NCBI GenBank assembly: GCA_021732045.1
Contig: JAKFWK010000004.1
Coordinates: 335,917-399,916 of the forward strand
From: Sulfurimonas sp.
Lineage (GTDB): Bacteria; Campylobacterota; Campylobacteria; Campylobacterales; Sulfurimonadaceae
Length of the DNA stretch: 64,000 nt
Direction of reading: 5' to 3'
The stretch's first letter is position 1, and each line of letters begins with the position of its first letter. Below the pieces are notes generated by a model. It ran no database searches. It had not been told where the DNA came from and saw only the letters and a program-made list of their open reading frames with translations. Made by a program: the position numbers and the translations under genes. Of this stretch, positions 8,600-16,254 are shown in pieces.

Positions 8600-8985
8600 T
8601 TAACCTTTACAATCGCCTCTGCGAAAATAACCCCATCAGCGCCCAAAAGTGCTAGCTCTTCTATGTCTTCCTCATCTTCTACCATAACTAAGATTTTTGC
8701 ATCAAAAAGGTAGCTATCTGCGAGATCTTGAGCCGTTTTTGCAAGCTCTTCCTGGACAACTACATAAGATGCCCCAAGAGCTGAAGCATATAAAATTTCA
8801 GTGATATTTTTTACACTTACTGCAATTGACATACTGTTTATAACTGCGTGGTTGATTGTCTCAATATTTTTTTCGCTAAATTCTATAAAAAGTATTGACG
8901 ATGGTGGTGTGCGAAGAATTGAATCTATGCCAGAGATATGATAAAATTTTTCACTCTCTATAAATCTATGACCAAAAAAAATCAT
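8596..8985 (-). CDS. Conserved-looking hypothetical protein, 129 aa
   Basis: 129 aa, no signal peptide or membrane segment. The start at 8983-8985 overlaps the stop of the upstream gene as ATGA; a longer start at 9003 is possible. The sequence alternates hydrophobic strands and helices (SSILFIEFS, AVSVKNITEILYASALGASYVVV, AKILVMVEDEEDIEELALLGADGVIF), a pattern resembling half of an alpha/beta barrel, like aldolase-type or TIM-barrel regulators. I do not recognise the family. It is the last gene of the ribA-rsmG-PP0621 operon, translationally coupled. Confidence 0.65.
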   Translation of the reverse strand: MIFFGHRFIESEKFYHISGIDSILRTPPSSILFIEFSEKNIETINHAVINSMSIAVSVKNITEILYASALGASYVVVQEELAKTAQDLADSYLFDAKILVMVEDEEDIEELALLGADGVIFAEAIVKVN

Positions 8986-9227
8986 TTCGCGTTCTTTAGG
9001 CACTCACTGCTGCAATAATATTTGTTTACACTTAAAATTGCATCGTCAAGTTCGCAGTAAATCCCACAAGTAGCACACTCAACCATATCGCTGCTTTTTG
9101 TTTTATCTTTTTTTGCATCGTTATCTCTCTCTTTGCTTTGTGTATGTGTAATCGGTTTTTTCTTAAACAAGTAAAAGTAAATCGCAACGAACACGCCAAT
9201 AATTAAAAGATATTTTAGTATCATCAA
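8982..9227 (-). CDS. PP0621-like small zinc-ribbon membrane protein
   Basis: 81 aa. One N-terminal transmembrane helix ([15 protein letters not shown]), a lysine-rich polar linker, then a four-cysteine module: [10 protein letters not shown] and YYCSSEC, spaced like the PP0621/MYND-type metal-binding tail of small conserved proteins. The DMVEC lead-in is characteristic of that family. Function is unknown. The start overlaps the rsmG stop as ATGA and the end overlaps the next gene as ATGA, so translation is probably coupled through the operon. Confidence 0.7.
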   Translation of the reverse strand: MMILKYLLIIGVFVAIYFYLFKKKPITHTQSKERDNDAKKDKTKSSDMVECATCGIYCELDDAILSVNKYYCSSECLKNAK

Positions 9228-9805
9228 TTCTCTCCTATAAGCAAATAATGCCTGTTTTTTGTTTTTATAATTTTATGCTTCATATCTTTAGAGACTTCAT
9301 CATAGACGCGCTCACCTTTGTAAAAAAGAAGTTTTGAGTTCTCATCTCTAAGATTTTTACTAAGCTCTAGAAGCATCTCAGTGTCCGTTACGGCTCTTGA
9401 AGTTATGAGTTCAAAAAATTCACTCTCCATATCCTGGACCCTCTTTTTGACAACTCGAACATTGCCCAGTTTCAAATCCGCTTTTACAAACTGTAAAAAA
9501 CTAGATCTTTTTGGCGAAGGCTCAATCAAAACTACTTCTGTATCAGGAAGTCCCATTGCTAAAATCAGACCAGGAAAACCAGCTCCGGTGCCAATGTCTA
9601 GTAGATTTTTACACTTTGGTAAAAAACTTAGTGGGAAAATAGCATCATATATAAATTCATCTATTGTTTTTTCATCTTTTGCGCCAGTTAAATTGTGAAT
9701 TTTGTTCCACTTAAAAAGATGCTCTTTAAACTTTTGGATATTATAAAAAAAGTCATCAGGAAGTAAAATTCCATCATCATGAAGCGTCTGTTTTAGATTT
9801 ATCAT
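9224..9805 (-). CDS. rsmG: 16S rRNA (guanine527-N7)-methyltransferase RsmG (GidB)
   Basis: 193 aa. SAM-dependent methyltransferase that modifies G527 of 16S rRNA. Motifs: the N-terminal [12 protein letters not shown] signature, the SAM-binding [13 protein letters not shown] block, the following [14 protein letters not shown] acidic-strand region, and the ITSRAV substrate-side block. Length is close to the usual 180-210 aa. It lies in an operon with ribA upstream (one-base stop/start overlap) and the PP0621-like gene downstream (4-base overlap). Confidence 0.93.
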   Translation of the reverse strand: MINLKQTLHDDGILLPDDFFYNIQKFKEHLFKWNKIHNLTGAKDEKTIDEFIYDAIFPLSFLPKCKNLLDIGTGAGFPGLILAMGLPDTEVVLIEPSPKRSSFLQFVKADLKLGNVRVVKKRVQDMESEFFELITSRAVTDTEMLLELSKNLRDENSKLLFYKGERVYDEVSKDMKHKIIKTKNRHYLLIGEN

Positions 9806-10368
9806 TATAAAAGATGCCCCATACTCTCTTTTTTTACATTCAAATACGCCTCATTATGCGGGTTTGACTTCATAATAATTGGCACTCTATTAACAATCTC
9901 AATATCGCCTAAAGAGTCTATTTTTCTTGGGTTATTTGTAAGGAGCTTAATCTTCTTGATGTCAAAATGAGCCAAAATAAAAGGGACTATCTCATAAGTT
10001 CTCTCATCTGTGTCAAAACCCAATTGATGATTTGCTTCTATGGTGTTTAAGCCCTTATCTTGAAGGGCATAAGCATTTATCTTGTTCAAAAGACCGATAT
10101 TTCGCCCCTCTTGTCTAAGATAAATCACCATTCCATTTGTTTGTGAAGCAAGCCTTAGAGCATACTCAAGCTGATCGCGGCAATCACATTTTAGGCTTCC
10201 TATGGCATCGCCTGTCAGGCACTCTGAATGAACTCTGACTATTGGAACTTCATCTAGTGGTTCTTTGTATATAACAAGGTGTTCCTTGTGTCCCTCTTTA
10301 AAAGCTTTAACTTTAAAATCGCCAAATCTAGATGGGAGATTGGCGATTTCTGATATCTCTATATTCAA
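9805..10368 (-). CDS. ribA: GTP cyclohydrolase II
   Basis: 187 aa. Opens the imidazole ring of GTP, the first committed step of riboflavin synthesis. The zinc ligands are in [16 protein letters not shown], with the catalytic block [15 protein letters not shown] and the GTP-binding end TNNPRKI. It is a stand-alone RibA, not fused to the DHBP synthase domain. It is first in an operon with rsmG. Another riboflavin gene, ribH, lies at 26.9 kb, so the pathway is dispersed. Confidence 0.93.
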   Translation of the reverse strand: MNIEISEIANLPSRFGDFKVKAFKEGHKEHLVIYKEPLDEVPIVRVHSECLTGDAIGSLKCDCRDQLEYALRLASQTNGMVIYLRQEGRNIGLLNKINAYALQDKGLNTIEANHQLGFDTDERTYEIVPFILAHFDIKKIKLLTNNPRKIDSLGDIEIVNRVPIIMKSNPHNEAYLNVKKESMGHLL

Positions 10369-10437
10369 TAAACTTGTCCTTAACTTTAAAAAGGTAAAAT
10401 ATTTTTTTAAAAATTATAGCCAAAAAAAGGTTTAACT

Positions 10438-11409
10438 ATGTTTCAAAGATTTCGCAGAACTCGCCTAAATGGTCATCTTCGCTCACTTGTTCGTGAAACT
10501 AATGTCAGTGTAAATGATTTTATCTATCCACTTTTTATCCGCTCAGGCAAAGGAGTAAAAATAGAGATTGCTTCAATGCCTGGAGTATTTCAGATGAGTA
10601 TAGATGAGGTTTTAAAAGAGTGCGAAGAGCTAAAGAGACTTGGACTTTACGCAATTATCCTTTTTGGAATTCCTGATGTAAAAGACTCTGTCGGTTCTGA
10701 TTCTCTTTGTAGTAACGGGATTATTGCTTCATCAATTCGTGCTATAAAAAAAGCACATCCAGAGATGTTTGTGGTGACTGACCTATGTTTTTGTGAATAC
10801 ACAGATCACGGACATTGCGGGATTATTGATGAGAAATTACAAACAGTAAATAACGATGCAACGCTTCAGATATCTGCTAAGCAAGCCATTATCCACGCAG
10901 AAGCAGGAGTTGACATGATAGCACCTTCTGGAATGATGGACGGAATTATTCAAACTCTAAGAGAAGCACTTGATGGCGCAGGATATGAAAACTTGCCTAT
11001 TATGAGTTACTCAACAAAGTTTGCATCTGGATACTATGGACCGTTTCGTGATGTAGCGGAATCAGCTCCTAGTTTTGGAGACCGTGCAAGCTACCAAATG
11101 GATCCAGCAAACAGAAGAGAAGCGATAAGTGAGAGCCTTTCTGATGAGCTTCAAGGTGCAGATATCTTAATGGTAAAACCTGCTTTAGCGTACTTAGATA
11201 TAGTTCGTGAGATAAAGGATAGAACCACTCGTCCAATGGCGGTCTACAATGTTAGTGGAGAGTACGCGATGCTAAAATTTGCTGGACTAAATGGCTTAAT
11301 TGATTATGATAGAGTTGTAATGGAGACTATGGTTAGCTTTAAGCGCGCAGGTGCTGACATCATCATCTCATATCACGCTAAAGAGGTTGCGAAGCTGTTG
11401 CAAAAGTAG
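10438..11409 (+). CDS. hemB: Delta-aminolevulinic acid dehydratase (porphobilinogen synthase)
   Basis: 323 aa. Condenses two 5-aminolevulinate molecules to porphobilinogen in haem synthesis. The metal-binding cysteine region reads [14 protein letters not shown], the zinc-type arrangement. The Schiff-base lysines lie in [14 protein letters not shown] and [10 protein letters not shown]. Full family length. An AAGG ribosome-binding site precedes the ATG. Other haem genes in the window are hemJ (15.7 kb) and hemD (56.0 kb), each in a separate transcription unit. Confidence 0.95.
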   Translation: MFQRFRRTRLNGHLRSLVRETNVSVNDFIYPLFIRSGKGVKIEIASMPGVFQMSIDEVLKECEELKRLGLYAIILFGIPDVKDSVGSDSLCSNGIIASSIRAIKKAHPEMFVVTDLCFCEYTDHGHCGIIDEKLQTVNNDATLQISAKQAIIHAEAGVDMIAPSGMMDGIIQTLREALDGAGYENLPIMSYSTKFASGYYGPFRDVAESAPSFGDRASYQMDPANRREAISESLSDELQGADILMVKPALAYLDIVREIKDRTTRPMAVYNVSGEYAMLKFAGLNGLIDYDRVVMETMVSFKRAGADIIISYHAKEVAKLLQK

Positions 11410-11498
11410 TATTAAAGTAAATTATTATAAACTTTTGATACTAAGCTCAGCTAAAATAGCTAAATTCGGTATATTTATTTAAAAATTTGGGAAAATTA

Positions 11499-12419
11499 AT
11501 GAGACACTTTTTAACGCTAAAAGATTTTACAAAATATGAAATTTTAGAGATTATTGATATAGGTTTAGAGATAAAAAAGAACCTGAAATTAGGCATTTAT
11601 AAGCATGAACTAAAAAACCAGACTCTAGCTATGATATTTGAGAAGAGTTCAACAAGAACAAGGGTTAGTTTTGAGGCTGGAATGTTTCAGTTAGGTGGGC
11701 ACGCGCTGTTTTTATCAAATCGTGATATTCATTTAGGTCGTGGTGAGCCAGTAAAAGACACGGCACGCGTTATTTCAAGCATGTGTAATATGGTTATGAT
11801 AAGAACTTTTGAGCACTCAAAACTTGAAGAGTTTGCCTCTTTTTCAAAAGTACCTGTCATAAATGGTTTAACGGATACTTACCATCCAGTTCAACTTTTG
11901 GCTGATTATATGACCCTGGTTGAGCACGGTATGGAGAAAAATATTGTCGCTGCTTATGTTGGCGATGGAAACAACATGACACACTCATGGATGATGCTCG
12001 CTGCCAAACTTGGTTTTGAGCTAAGGGTTGCCACTCCAAAAGGGTATGAAGTAAGTAGTGCTGTTTTGGATGAAGTGCAAGAGATTGCCAAAGAGAGCGG
12101 AGCGATTATCAAGATGATGAATGATCCAAAAGAGGCAGTTAGAGGCGCTACTGTCGTAACTACTGACACATGGACTTCAATGGGACAAGAGGATGAAAAA
12201 GAGGAGCGTATTAAAATTTTTAAAGGATTTATGGTTAATGATGAGATGATGTCTTTAGCTGATTCAAATGCTAAATTCTTACACTGTCTTCCAGCCTATC
12301 GAGGTTTGGAGGTAAGTGAAGAAGTTTTTGAAAAACACTCTGAAATTATTTTTAATGAGGCAGAAAACAGGCTTCATGCCCAAAAAGGGCTGATGGTTTG
12401 GCTGGATAGACAGAGATAG
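11499..12419 (+). CDS. argF: Ornithine carbamoyltransferase
   Basis: 306 aa. Makes citrulline from carbamoyl phosphate and ornithine in arginine synthesis. The carbamoyl-phosphate site is [13 protein letters not shown], with [11 protein letters not shown] and the ornithine-side [10 protein letters not shown] block. I use ATG 11499 because the family begins MRHFLTLKD; an upstream in-frame TTG at 11487 would add only four residues. No strong ribosome-binding site is visible. The gene ends five bases before the convergent hemerythrin gene. Confidence 0.94.
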   Translation: MRHFLTLKDFTKYEILEIIDIGLEIKKNLKLGIYKHELKNQTLAMIFEKSSTRTRVSFEAGMFQLGGHALFLSNRDIHLGRGEPVKDTARVISSMCNMVMIRTFEHSKLEEFASFSKVPVINGLTDTYHPVQLLADYMTLVEHGMEKNIVAAYVGDGNNMTHSWMMLAAKLGFELRVATPKGYEVSSAVLDEVQEIAKESGAIIKMMNDPKEAVRGATVVTTDTWTSMGQEDEKEERIKIFKGFMVNDEMMSLADSNAKFLHCLPAYRGLEVSEEVFEKHSEIIFNEAENRLHAQKGLMVWLDRQR

Positions 12420-12423
12420 TCTG

Positions 12424-12861
12424 TTAATAGACTACGCTTCTCATTCTTGATATGAGATGCTCGGCATCATCTTCAAGGTGTCGCTGTGCCAAAGTGTAGA
12501 GCATCTGTTCCTCTTTCATATTATGCTGTTGCATAAGTATCATCAGCGTTTCCGAAACCGAAAAAAACTTCTCTTTGTCCTTTTGTTCAAGAGCTTTTCT
12601 CATTTTAGATAAAAGCTCACGCATCTGCTCATGCTCCATCTCCATAAGTTTCGCAGGATTATTCTCTATAGCGCTTACTTGAGCCAACGCCTGAAACAAC
12701 ACTATCTCTTCCATACTGAAATGATTGCTCAAATCATCGTAAAACTTCTCAAATTTTAAAAGTGCGTTGTCACTGTTGCTGGCAACGGCATCCTCCATCT
12801 CGGCAAATGTTTCGTCACACTCTCTGTGGTCGTTTGTCAAGAACTCTTTTATATTTGACAT
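12424..12861 (-). CDS. Hemerythrin-domain protein
   Basis: 145 aa, all helical, cytosolic. Ligands expected for a di-iron HHE site are visible: H12, H47 with E51, H77, and H113 with E117 (HNMKEE). Hemerythrin-like proteins bind O2 or NO or act in iron-sulfur repair; which applies here cannot be read from sequence. The length and the clustered H-x3-E pairs fit single-domain bacterial hemerythrins. AGGATAG precedes the start, and a short monocistronic unit is likely. Confidence 0.85.
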   Translation of the reverse strand: MSNIKEFLTNDHRECDETFAEMEDAVASNSDNALLKFEKFYDDLSNHFSMEEIVLFQALAQVSAIENNPAKLMEMEHEQMRELLSKMRKALEQKDKEKFFSVSETLMILMQQHNMKEEQMLYTLAQRHLEDDAEHLISRMRSVVY

Positions 12862-12932
12862 GTAAGCTATCCTGATAAGTTTTAGCGAATGATAGCTTTT
12901 TTAGGTTTTTTGGCGATTGATGGGAGTCAACA

Positions 12933-13220
12933 TTAACTTTCTTTAGGCTTGTTTTGGTTAAAAATATTTAAGATTTCAATAGTGTTATTTTCTAAATTGA
13001 CTTCATAGTTTATTGTATGTTTCTCGTATGTTAAATCTCTTATATCTTTATCGTTAAAATAAATAGATTGTCTATATTTGTATGGGAAGTTCGGAATATT
13101 TTTTATGAGCGTATCAAGTTCTTTTTGAAATTTTCTACTAGCACTAACCTTATCAGTGGCAATATGCCCTAAAGTAATTAAGAGATTTATTTGAAATTTT
13201 CTTGAACGAGTTATCTTCAT
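12933..13220 (-). CDS. RelE/ParE-superfamily toxin
   Basis: 95 aa basic protein. The layout fits ParE/RelE toxins: an N-terminal helix pair, KFQKELDTLIKNIPNFPYKYR, then the beta-sheet core IRDLTYEKHTINYEV and a terminal IEILNIFNQN strand. It follows its antitoxin with a two-base gap. Whether it targets gyrase (ParE) or ribosome-bound mRNA (RelE) is not determinable by eye. Length is normal and no disabling change is seen, so the pair may be active. Confidence 0.75.
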   Translation of the reverse strand: MKITRSRKFQINLLITLGHIATDKVSASRKFQKELDTLIKNIPNFPYKYRQSIYFNDKDIRDLTYEKHTINYEVNLENNTIEILNIFNQNKPKES

Positions 13221-13222
13221 AT

Positions 13223-13468
13223 TTATTTTTCAAGTTCTGAAAAAAATTGTTGTATCTCTTTTTCATACTGTTCTTCTGATAACATCTCCATTTTTCCACT
13301 TTTAACATCAGCTCTTATTTGATGAAGTTCTTGTTGTCTCTCATAAAAGTAAGGGTCAAGTTCAAGGTTTTTATCTTTTGAAATAGTTATATTTGAATGA
13401 CTGTTTTTTACAAAATTCATAAACTGTTGCATATAATCATCTTGTATATGAACTGATAAAGTTTGCAT
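13223..13468 (-). CDS. Antitoxin of the ParE/RelE-type pair
   Basis: 81 aa, acidic C-terminal half (KMEMLSEEQYEKEIQQFFSELEK region) suited to wrap a basic toxin, and an N-terminal part that may be a beta-strand or ribbon DNA-binding or dimerisation module. I start at the ATG at 13466-13468, placed six bases after an AGGTG ribosome-binding site; a GTG at 13477 is possible but unnecessary. The antitoxin-first order with a two-base gap to the toxin is the usual arrangement. Confidence 0.7.
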   Translation of the reverse strand: MQTLSVHIQDDYMQQFMNFVKNSHSNITISKDKNLELDPYFYERQQELHQIRADVKSGKMEMLSEEQYEKEIQQFFSELEK

Positions 13469-13501
13469 AATCCACACCTTTGTGTTTATTTTGTAGCTTC
13501 A

Positions 13502-13530
13502 ATTATATCAAAACCTAAGTGATATTCACT
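13502..13530 (-). promoter_or_regulatory. Promoter and candidate operator of the ParE-type toxin-antitoxin pair
   Basis: On the minus strand, TGATATAAT (13510 to 13502) is an extended -10 about 33 bases before the antitoxin ATG. A perfect 5-bp inverted repeat with a 3-base centre (AGTGA-TAT-TCACT, 13518-13530) lies immediately upstream, over the -35 area. Antitoxins normally autorepress from such sites, so this is a natural operator candidate; the assignment is inference. Confidence 0.45.
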
Positions 13531-13558
13531 GAAGTTTTTGATTGGCTCCACTGATTTG

Positions 13559-13804
13559 TTATACAGCTTCTTTGTGATGTTGAATTTGCATAATTTTGTC
13601 AGCTAACCAAGTTTTAATGATAGCTTGACGACTTACTCCAATGTGTTGTGCTTCTTCATCAAGTTTTTTAACCATCCATGTAGGAAAGTCAATATTAATT
13701 CTTTTTGGTTCTAAGTTCGGTCTCTTAATCGTTGATAAATCAAGATATTCAATTATATCTTCTTCATTGTCATCAAAAATTTTATCGAATTCTTCAGCTT
13801 TCAT
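13559..13804 (-). CDS. BrnA-like antitoxin (ribbon-helix-helix)
   Basis: 81 aa. The C-terminal half has a ribbon-helix-helix pattern: RINIDFPTWMVKKLDEEAQ followed by HIGVSRQAIIKTWLADKI, typical of BrnA/CopG antitoxins. The acidic N-terminal part (EEFDKIFDDNEEDI) would bind the toxin. The start ATG at 13802-13804 overlaps the toxin end by 11 bases. A longer open frame to 13954 is only read-through of the toxin region. The toxin-first order is normal for BrnTA. Confidence 0.78.
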   Translation of the reverse strand: MKAEEFDKIFDDNEEDIIEYLDLSTIKRPNLEPKRINIDFPTWMVKKLDEEAQHIGVSRQAIIKTWLADKIMQIQHHKEAV

Positions 13805-14054
13805 AGATTTCAATCTCCTTTTTTCTTGCTCTTCGTGCAGAGATAATTCTAATTTTATCTTCACGAATTGTTGAAACAACAGTATAAAACTTTGAGTTGA
13901 TTTTGCCAATATTAATGAATCTTTCTTCATCTTCATAAGATGTTGAAATTTCAATCATTCTGTCATCATTCCAAAGAAGCTTTGCATCTTCAAAGTCAAT
14001 TCCATGCTTTTGCTTATTTGATAAGCTTTTATTACTATCATATTCATATTTCAT
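13794..14054 (-). CDS. BrnT-like toxin (DUF497 family ribonuclease)
   Basis: 86 aa. Family features: YEYDSNKSLSNKQKHGIDFEDAKLLW at the N-terminus (the N-x-K-H-G-I-x-F motif), ERFINIGKI strand, VVSTIREDKIRIISARRARKKEIEIY at the end (the IRIISARRA signature). BrnT toxins are RelE-fold ribonucleases repressed together with BrnA. The ATG at 14052-14054 is preceded at exactly six bases by the -10-like hexamer TATACT and there is no ribosome-binding site, so the operon mRNA may be leaderless. Confidence 0.82.
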   Translation of the reverse strand: MKYEYDSNKSLSNKQKHGIDFEDAKLLWNDDRMIEISTSYEDEERFINIGKINSKFYTVVSTIREDKIRIISARRARKKEIEIYES

Positions 14055-14060
14055 ATAATA

Positions 14061-14066
14061 AGTATA
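14061..14066 (-). promoter_or_regulatory. -10 element of the BrnTA operon, leaderless spacing
   Basis: TATACT on the minus strand, six bases (TATTAT) before the toxin ATG. The region is AT-rich, so chance matches are more likely here than at the other leaderless candidates. Confidence 0.4.
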
Positions 14067-14099
14067 TCATTTTTATATTAAATTGTAAAATTTTGAGAA

Positions 14100-14176
14100 A
14101 AGTTACTGTGAATGTATAACGGTCGCGTAGCGAGCGGACAACTATTTATCCATACACATTATATACATAGTAACTT
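14100..14176. repeat. 77-nt imperfect inverted repeat with GC-rich centre
   Basis: Outer arms AAGTTACT (14100-14107) and AGTAACTT (14169-14176) are perfectly complementary. After a four-base bulge, a second pair of arms follows (ATGTATA, 14112-14118, with TATACAT, 14162-14168). The centre holds a GC-rich block (CGGTCGCGTAGCGAGCGGAC) containing the small palindrome TCGC-GTA-GCGA, unlike the surrounding AT-rich DNA. It may be a MITE-like remnant or a cruciform. The rest of the intergenic stretch 14177-14308 shows nothing I can name. Confidence 0.5.
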
Positions 14177-14308
14177 AAAAAAATAAAAATAACTTACATG
14201 TTAAATGTGTGTTAATTATTAAAATTTAGTAAAAAATAGACTTTTGGAGTTATAGAAAATCAATAATATTGGGGAGCAAGGGCTTGTCCTTGCTGATTAT
14301 AGAAGAGG

Positions 14309-15274
14309 TTAGTAACTTATCCCAGTAACGCTTCTGATTTTCTCAATAGTCGTAAGTGCAACTTCCCTAGCCTTAGAAGCTCCCGCTTTTAAGATCTCTT
14401 TAACTTCGTCTTGATGAGCTTCAAAATATTCTCGTTTTTCCCTGAAATCTCTAAAATATTCCCACATAACTTCTCCAAGATAAATTTTAAAATGCCCGTG
14501 ACCTTCGCCACCTCTTTTGTACCTCTCTTGAAGTGCTATCAGGTTGTCGCCTTCTAAAAAGAGTTTTGCCATATTGTAGACATTGCAGGTTTCATACTCT
14601 TTTGGCTCTTCCATCGCTACATTTTCGGTTACAATTTTTTTAATAGTCTTCATCTGGGCTTTTTCTTCGCCAAAAATATTTACAATATTTCCGTAGCTTT
14701 TAGACATTTTTTGTCCATCTATTCCAGGGACGGTTGCAACTTCCTCTTGAACTCTAAATTCTGGAATTGTCAGTATATCCCCATATTTGTTGTTGAATTT
14801 TATTGCTATATCCCTTGCAATTTCTACATGCTGAATCTGATCTTTTCCAACAGGAACTACCTCTGAATTAAAAAGTAAAATATCTGCAGCCATCAAAACA
14901 GGATAGGAGAAAAGTGAGTGATTTGTTGCAAATCCTTTAGCTGTTTTGTCTTTATAGCTGTGTGCTCGCTCGAGTAGCCCCATTGGAGTGAATGATGAGA
15001 GTATCCAATAAAGTTCAAGTACCTCTTTGACATCAGACTGAACCCAAAAAACTGATTTTTTTGGGTCAATGCCGAGTGCCAAAAAGTCAGTAGCACACTG
15101 CATTGTTAATTTTGAGAGTCTCTCTCCTTCGCTCACGCTAGTCATGGCATGATAGTTTGCAATGAAAGCAAATGTTTGACTATTCTCCTGAGCTTCGACC
15201 ATCTGTTTGATTGAACCAAAATAGTTTCCAATATGTAAATCACCAGATGGCTGGATACCAGTTAAAACTCTCAT
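14309..15274 (-). CDS. trpS: Tryptophanyl-tRNA synthetase
   Basis: 321 aa class I synthetase that charges tRNA-Trp. The HIGH motif is GDLHIGNYFG near residue 15 and the KMSKS loop is GQKMSKSYGN. The family start MRVLTGIQPSG matches the inner ATG at 15272-15274, which has AGGG eight bases upstream; an in-frame ATG five codons earlier (15289) is less likely. Divergent from the hpf-hemJ unit. Confidence 0.95.
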   Translation of the reverse strand: MRVLTGIQPSGDLHIGNYFGSIKQMVEAQENSQTFAFIANYHAMTSVSEGERLSKLTMQCATDFLALGIDPKKSVFWVQSDVKEVLELYWILSSFTPMGLLERAHSYKDKTAKGFATNHSLFSYPVLMAADILLFNSEVVPVGKDQIQHVEIARDIAIKFNNKYGDILTIPEFRVQEEVATVPGIDGQKMSKSYGNIVNIFGEEKAQMKTIKKIVTENVAMEEPKEYETCNVYNMAKLFLEGDNLIALQERYKRGGEGHGHFKIYLGEVMWEYFRDFREKREYFEAHQDEVKEILKAGASKAREVALTTIEKIRSVTGISY

Positions 15275-15367
15275 TCTTAAAACCCTCATATAATTGTTTG
15301 AGAAATTATACTTTTTTTAACTTTATTTTGTTATCATTAAATAAACATAGGTTCAAAAGGATTTAAG

Positions 15368-15697
15368 ATGAATGTACAAATTCACGCAAAAGATATTACA
15401 CTCCAAGCAAATACAAGAGCTCATATTGAGGCAGCGATAGAGAGTTTTAAAAAATTCTCTTTAGACATTACCACTGTTAATGTTAATTTAAAAGCGGAAA
15501 AAAAAGGTGTTGAGATAGAGTTTGATATTCATATAGCTCACTCTCAACCGGTGGTTATAAACCAAGCTGATAATGATTTAGATGTAGCAATAGATTTAGC
15601 AATAGAGAGAGCATCAAAAGCGCTTCGTCGTCTTCATGATAAAGTTATATCTCATAAAGCTACCTCTATAAAAGATGTTGGAATAATAGAAGACTGA
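15368..15697 (+). CDS. hpf: Short ribosome hibernation promoting factor (HPF/RaiA family)
   Basis: 109 aa. One HPF/YfiA domain: MNVQIHAKDITLQANTR at the N-terminus, then VNVNLKAEKKGVEIEFDIHIA and the helix DVAIDLAIERASKALRRLHDK. Family members bind the 30S mRNA/tRNA channel in slow growth. The protein ends after this domain with a short tail, unlike the long HPF encoded at 32.3 kb. An AAAAGGA ribosome-binding site precedes the ATG. hemJ follows after one base, so they are cotranscribed. Confidence 0.85.
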   Translation: MNVQIHAKDITLQANTRAHIEAAIESFKKFSLDITTVNVNLKAEKKGVEIEFDIHIAHSQPVVINQADNDLDVAIDLAIERASKALRRLHDKVISHKATSIKDVGIIED

Positions 15698-15698
15698 T

Positions 15699-16145
15699 AT
15701 GTATAGCTGGATTCTTTGGTTTCACATAATATCTCTGATTTCATGGTTTGCAGCACTCTTTTATATGCCTAGACTCTTTGTTTATCATGCAGAAAACATA
15801 GAGAATGAGGGATTTGTTGAGGTTGTGAAAGTCATGGAGATGAAGATTTACAAATATATTGGAATCCCGGCTATGTGGGCTACTGTTTTGAGTGGAGTCG
15901 CTATGATATTTTTATCAACCGCGCAGTATGGTGGGGTTAATATTTTTTCAACCGGTGGCTGGTTGCACGCTAAGATATTTTTTGTTCTTATTTTAATGGC
16001 TTACTTTTTTTCGCTTGGCTCATATAGGATAAAATTTTTAAATAATGAGTGCAAAAAGAGTGGGAAGTTCTTTCGTGCTTATAATGAAGTACCAACAATT
16101 TTGCTTCTGCTTATAGTTGCAATGGTTATTATAAGACCATTTTAA
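15699..16145 (+). CDS. hemJ: Protoporphyrinogen IX oxidase, HemJ type
   Basis: 148 aa, four predicted transmembrane helices. The family signature near the N-terminus (WILWFHIISLISWFAALFYMPRLFVYH) holds the conserved histidine, and the GGWLHAKIFFVLILMAYF block holds the second conserved His and Lys. HemJ oxidises protoporphyrinogen IX to protoporphyrin IX in the inner membrane and replaces HemG/HemY in many Campylobacterota. It starts one base after the hpf stop. The stop codon lies within an 8-bp hairpin. Confidence 0.88.
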   Translation: MYSWILWFHIISLISWFAALFYMPRLFVYHAENIENEGFVEVVKVMEMKIYKYIGIPAMWATVLSGVAMIFLSTAQYGGVNIFSTGGWLHAKIFFVLILMAYFFSLGSYRIKFLNNECKKSGKFFRAYNEVPTILLLLIVAMVIIRPF

Positions 16146-16167
16146 GCGCTTAACGCTATGCGCTTAA
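16142..16167 (+). terminator. Hairpin at the end of hemJ
   Basis: TTAAGCGC (16142-16149) and GCGCTTAA (16160-16167) form a perfect 8-bp stem with a 10-base loop that includes the hemJ stop codon. The following bases are A-rich, not a T-run, so it may be a 3'-end stabiliser rather than a classic intrinsic terminator. The convergent der gene ends about 90 bases further on. Confidence 0.45.
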
Positions 16168-16254
16168 AAGGAAAATATCTAACCAACTAAAATAAAAGAG
16201 ATAAATTTCTTCTTTTGAGTTTTTTTAAATCTTTTTATATTTATGTAAAAAGAT

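Noticed and set aside
13559..13954. Longer antitoxin frame of 131 aa ending at the BrnA stop
   Set aside because: The extra N-terminal 50 residues are the BrnT gene read in another frame; the ATG at 13804 has the family start and an 11-base overlap typical of coupled TA genes.
14100..14176. Integron attC site beside the toxin-antitoxin genes
   Set aside because: The arms do not match the GTTRRRY/RYYYAAC core sites, and no array of cassettes or integrase is present.
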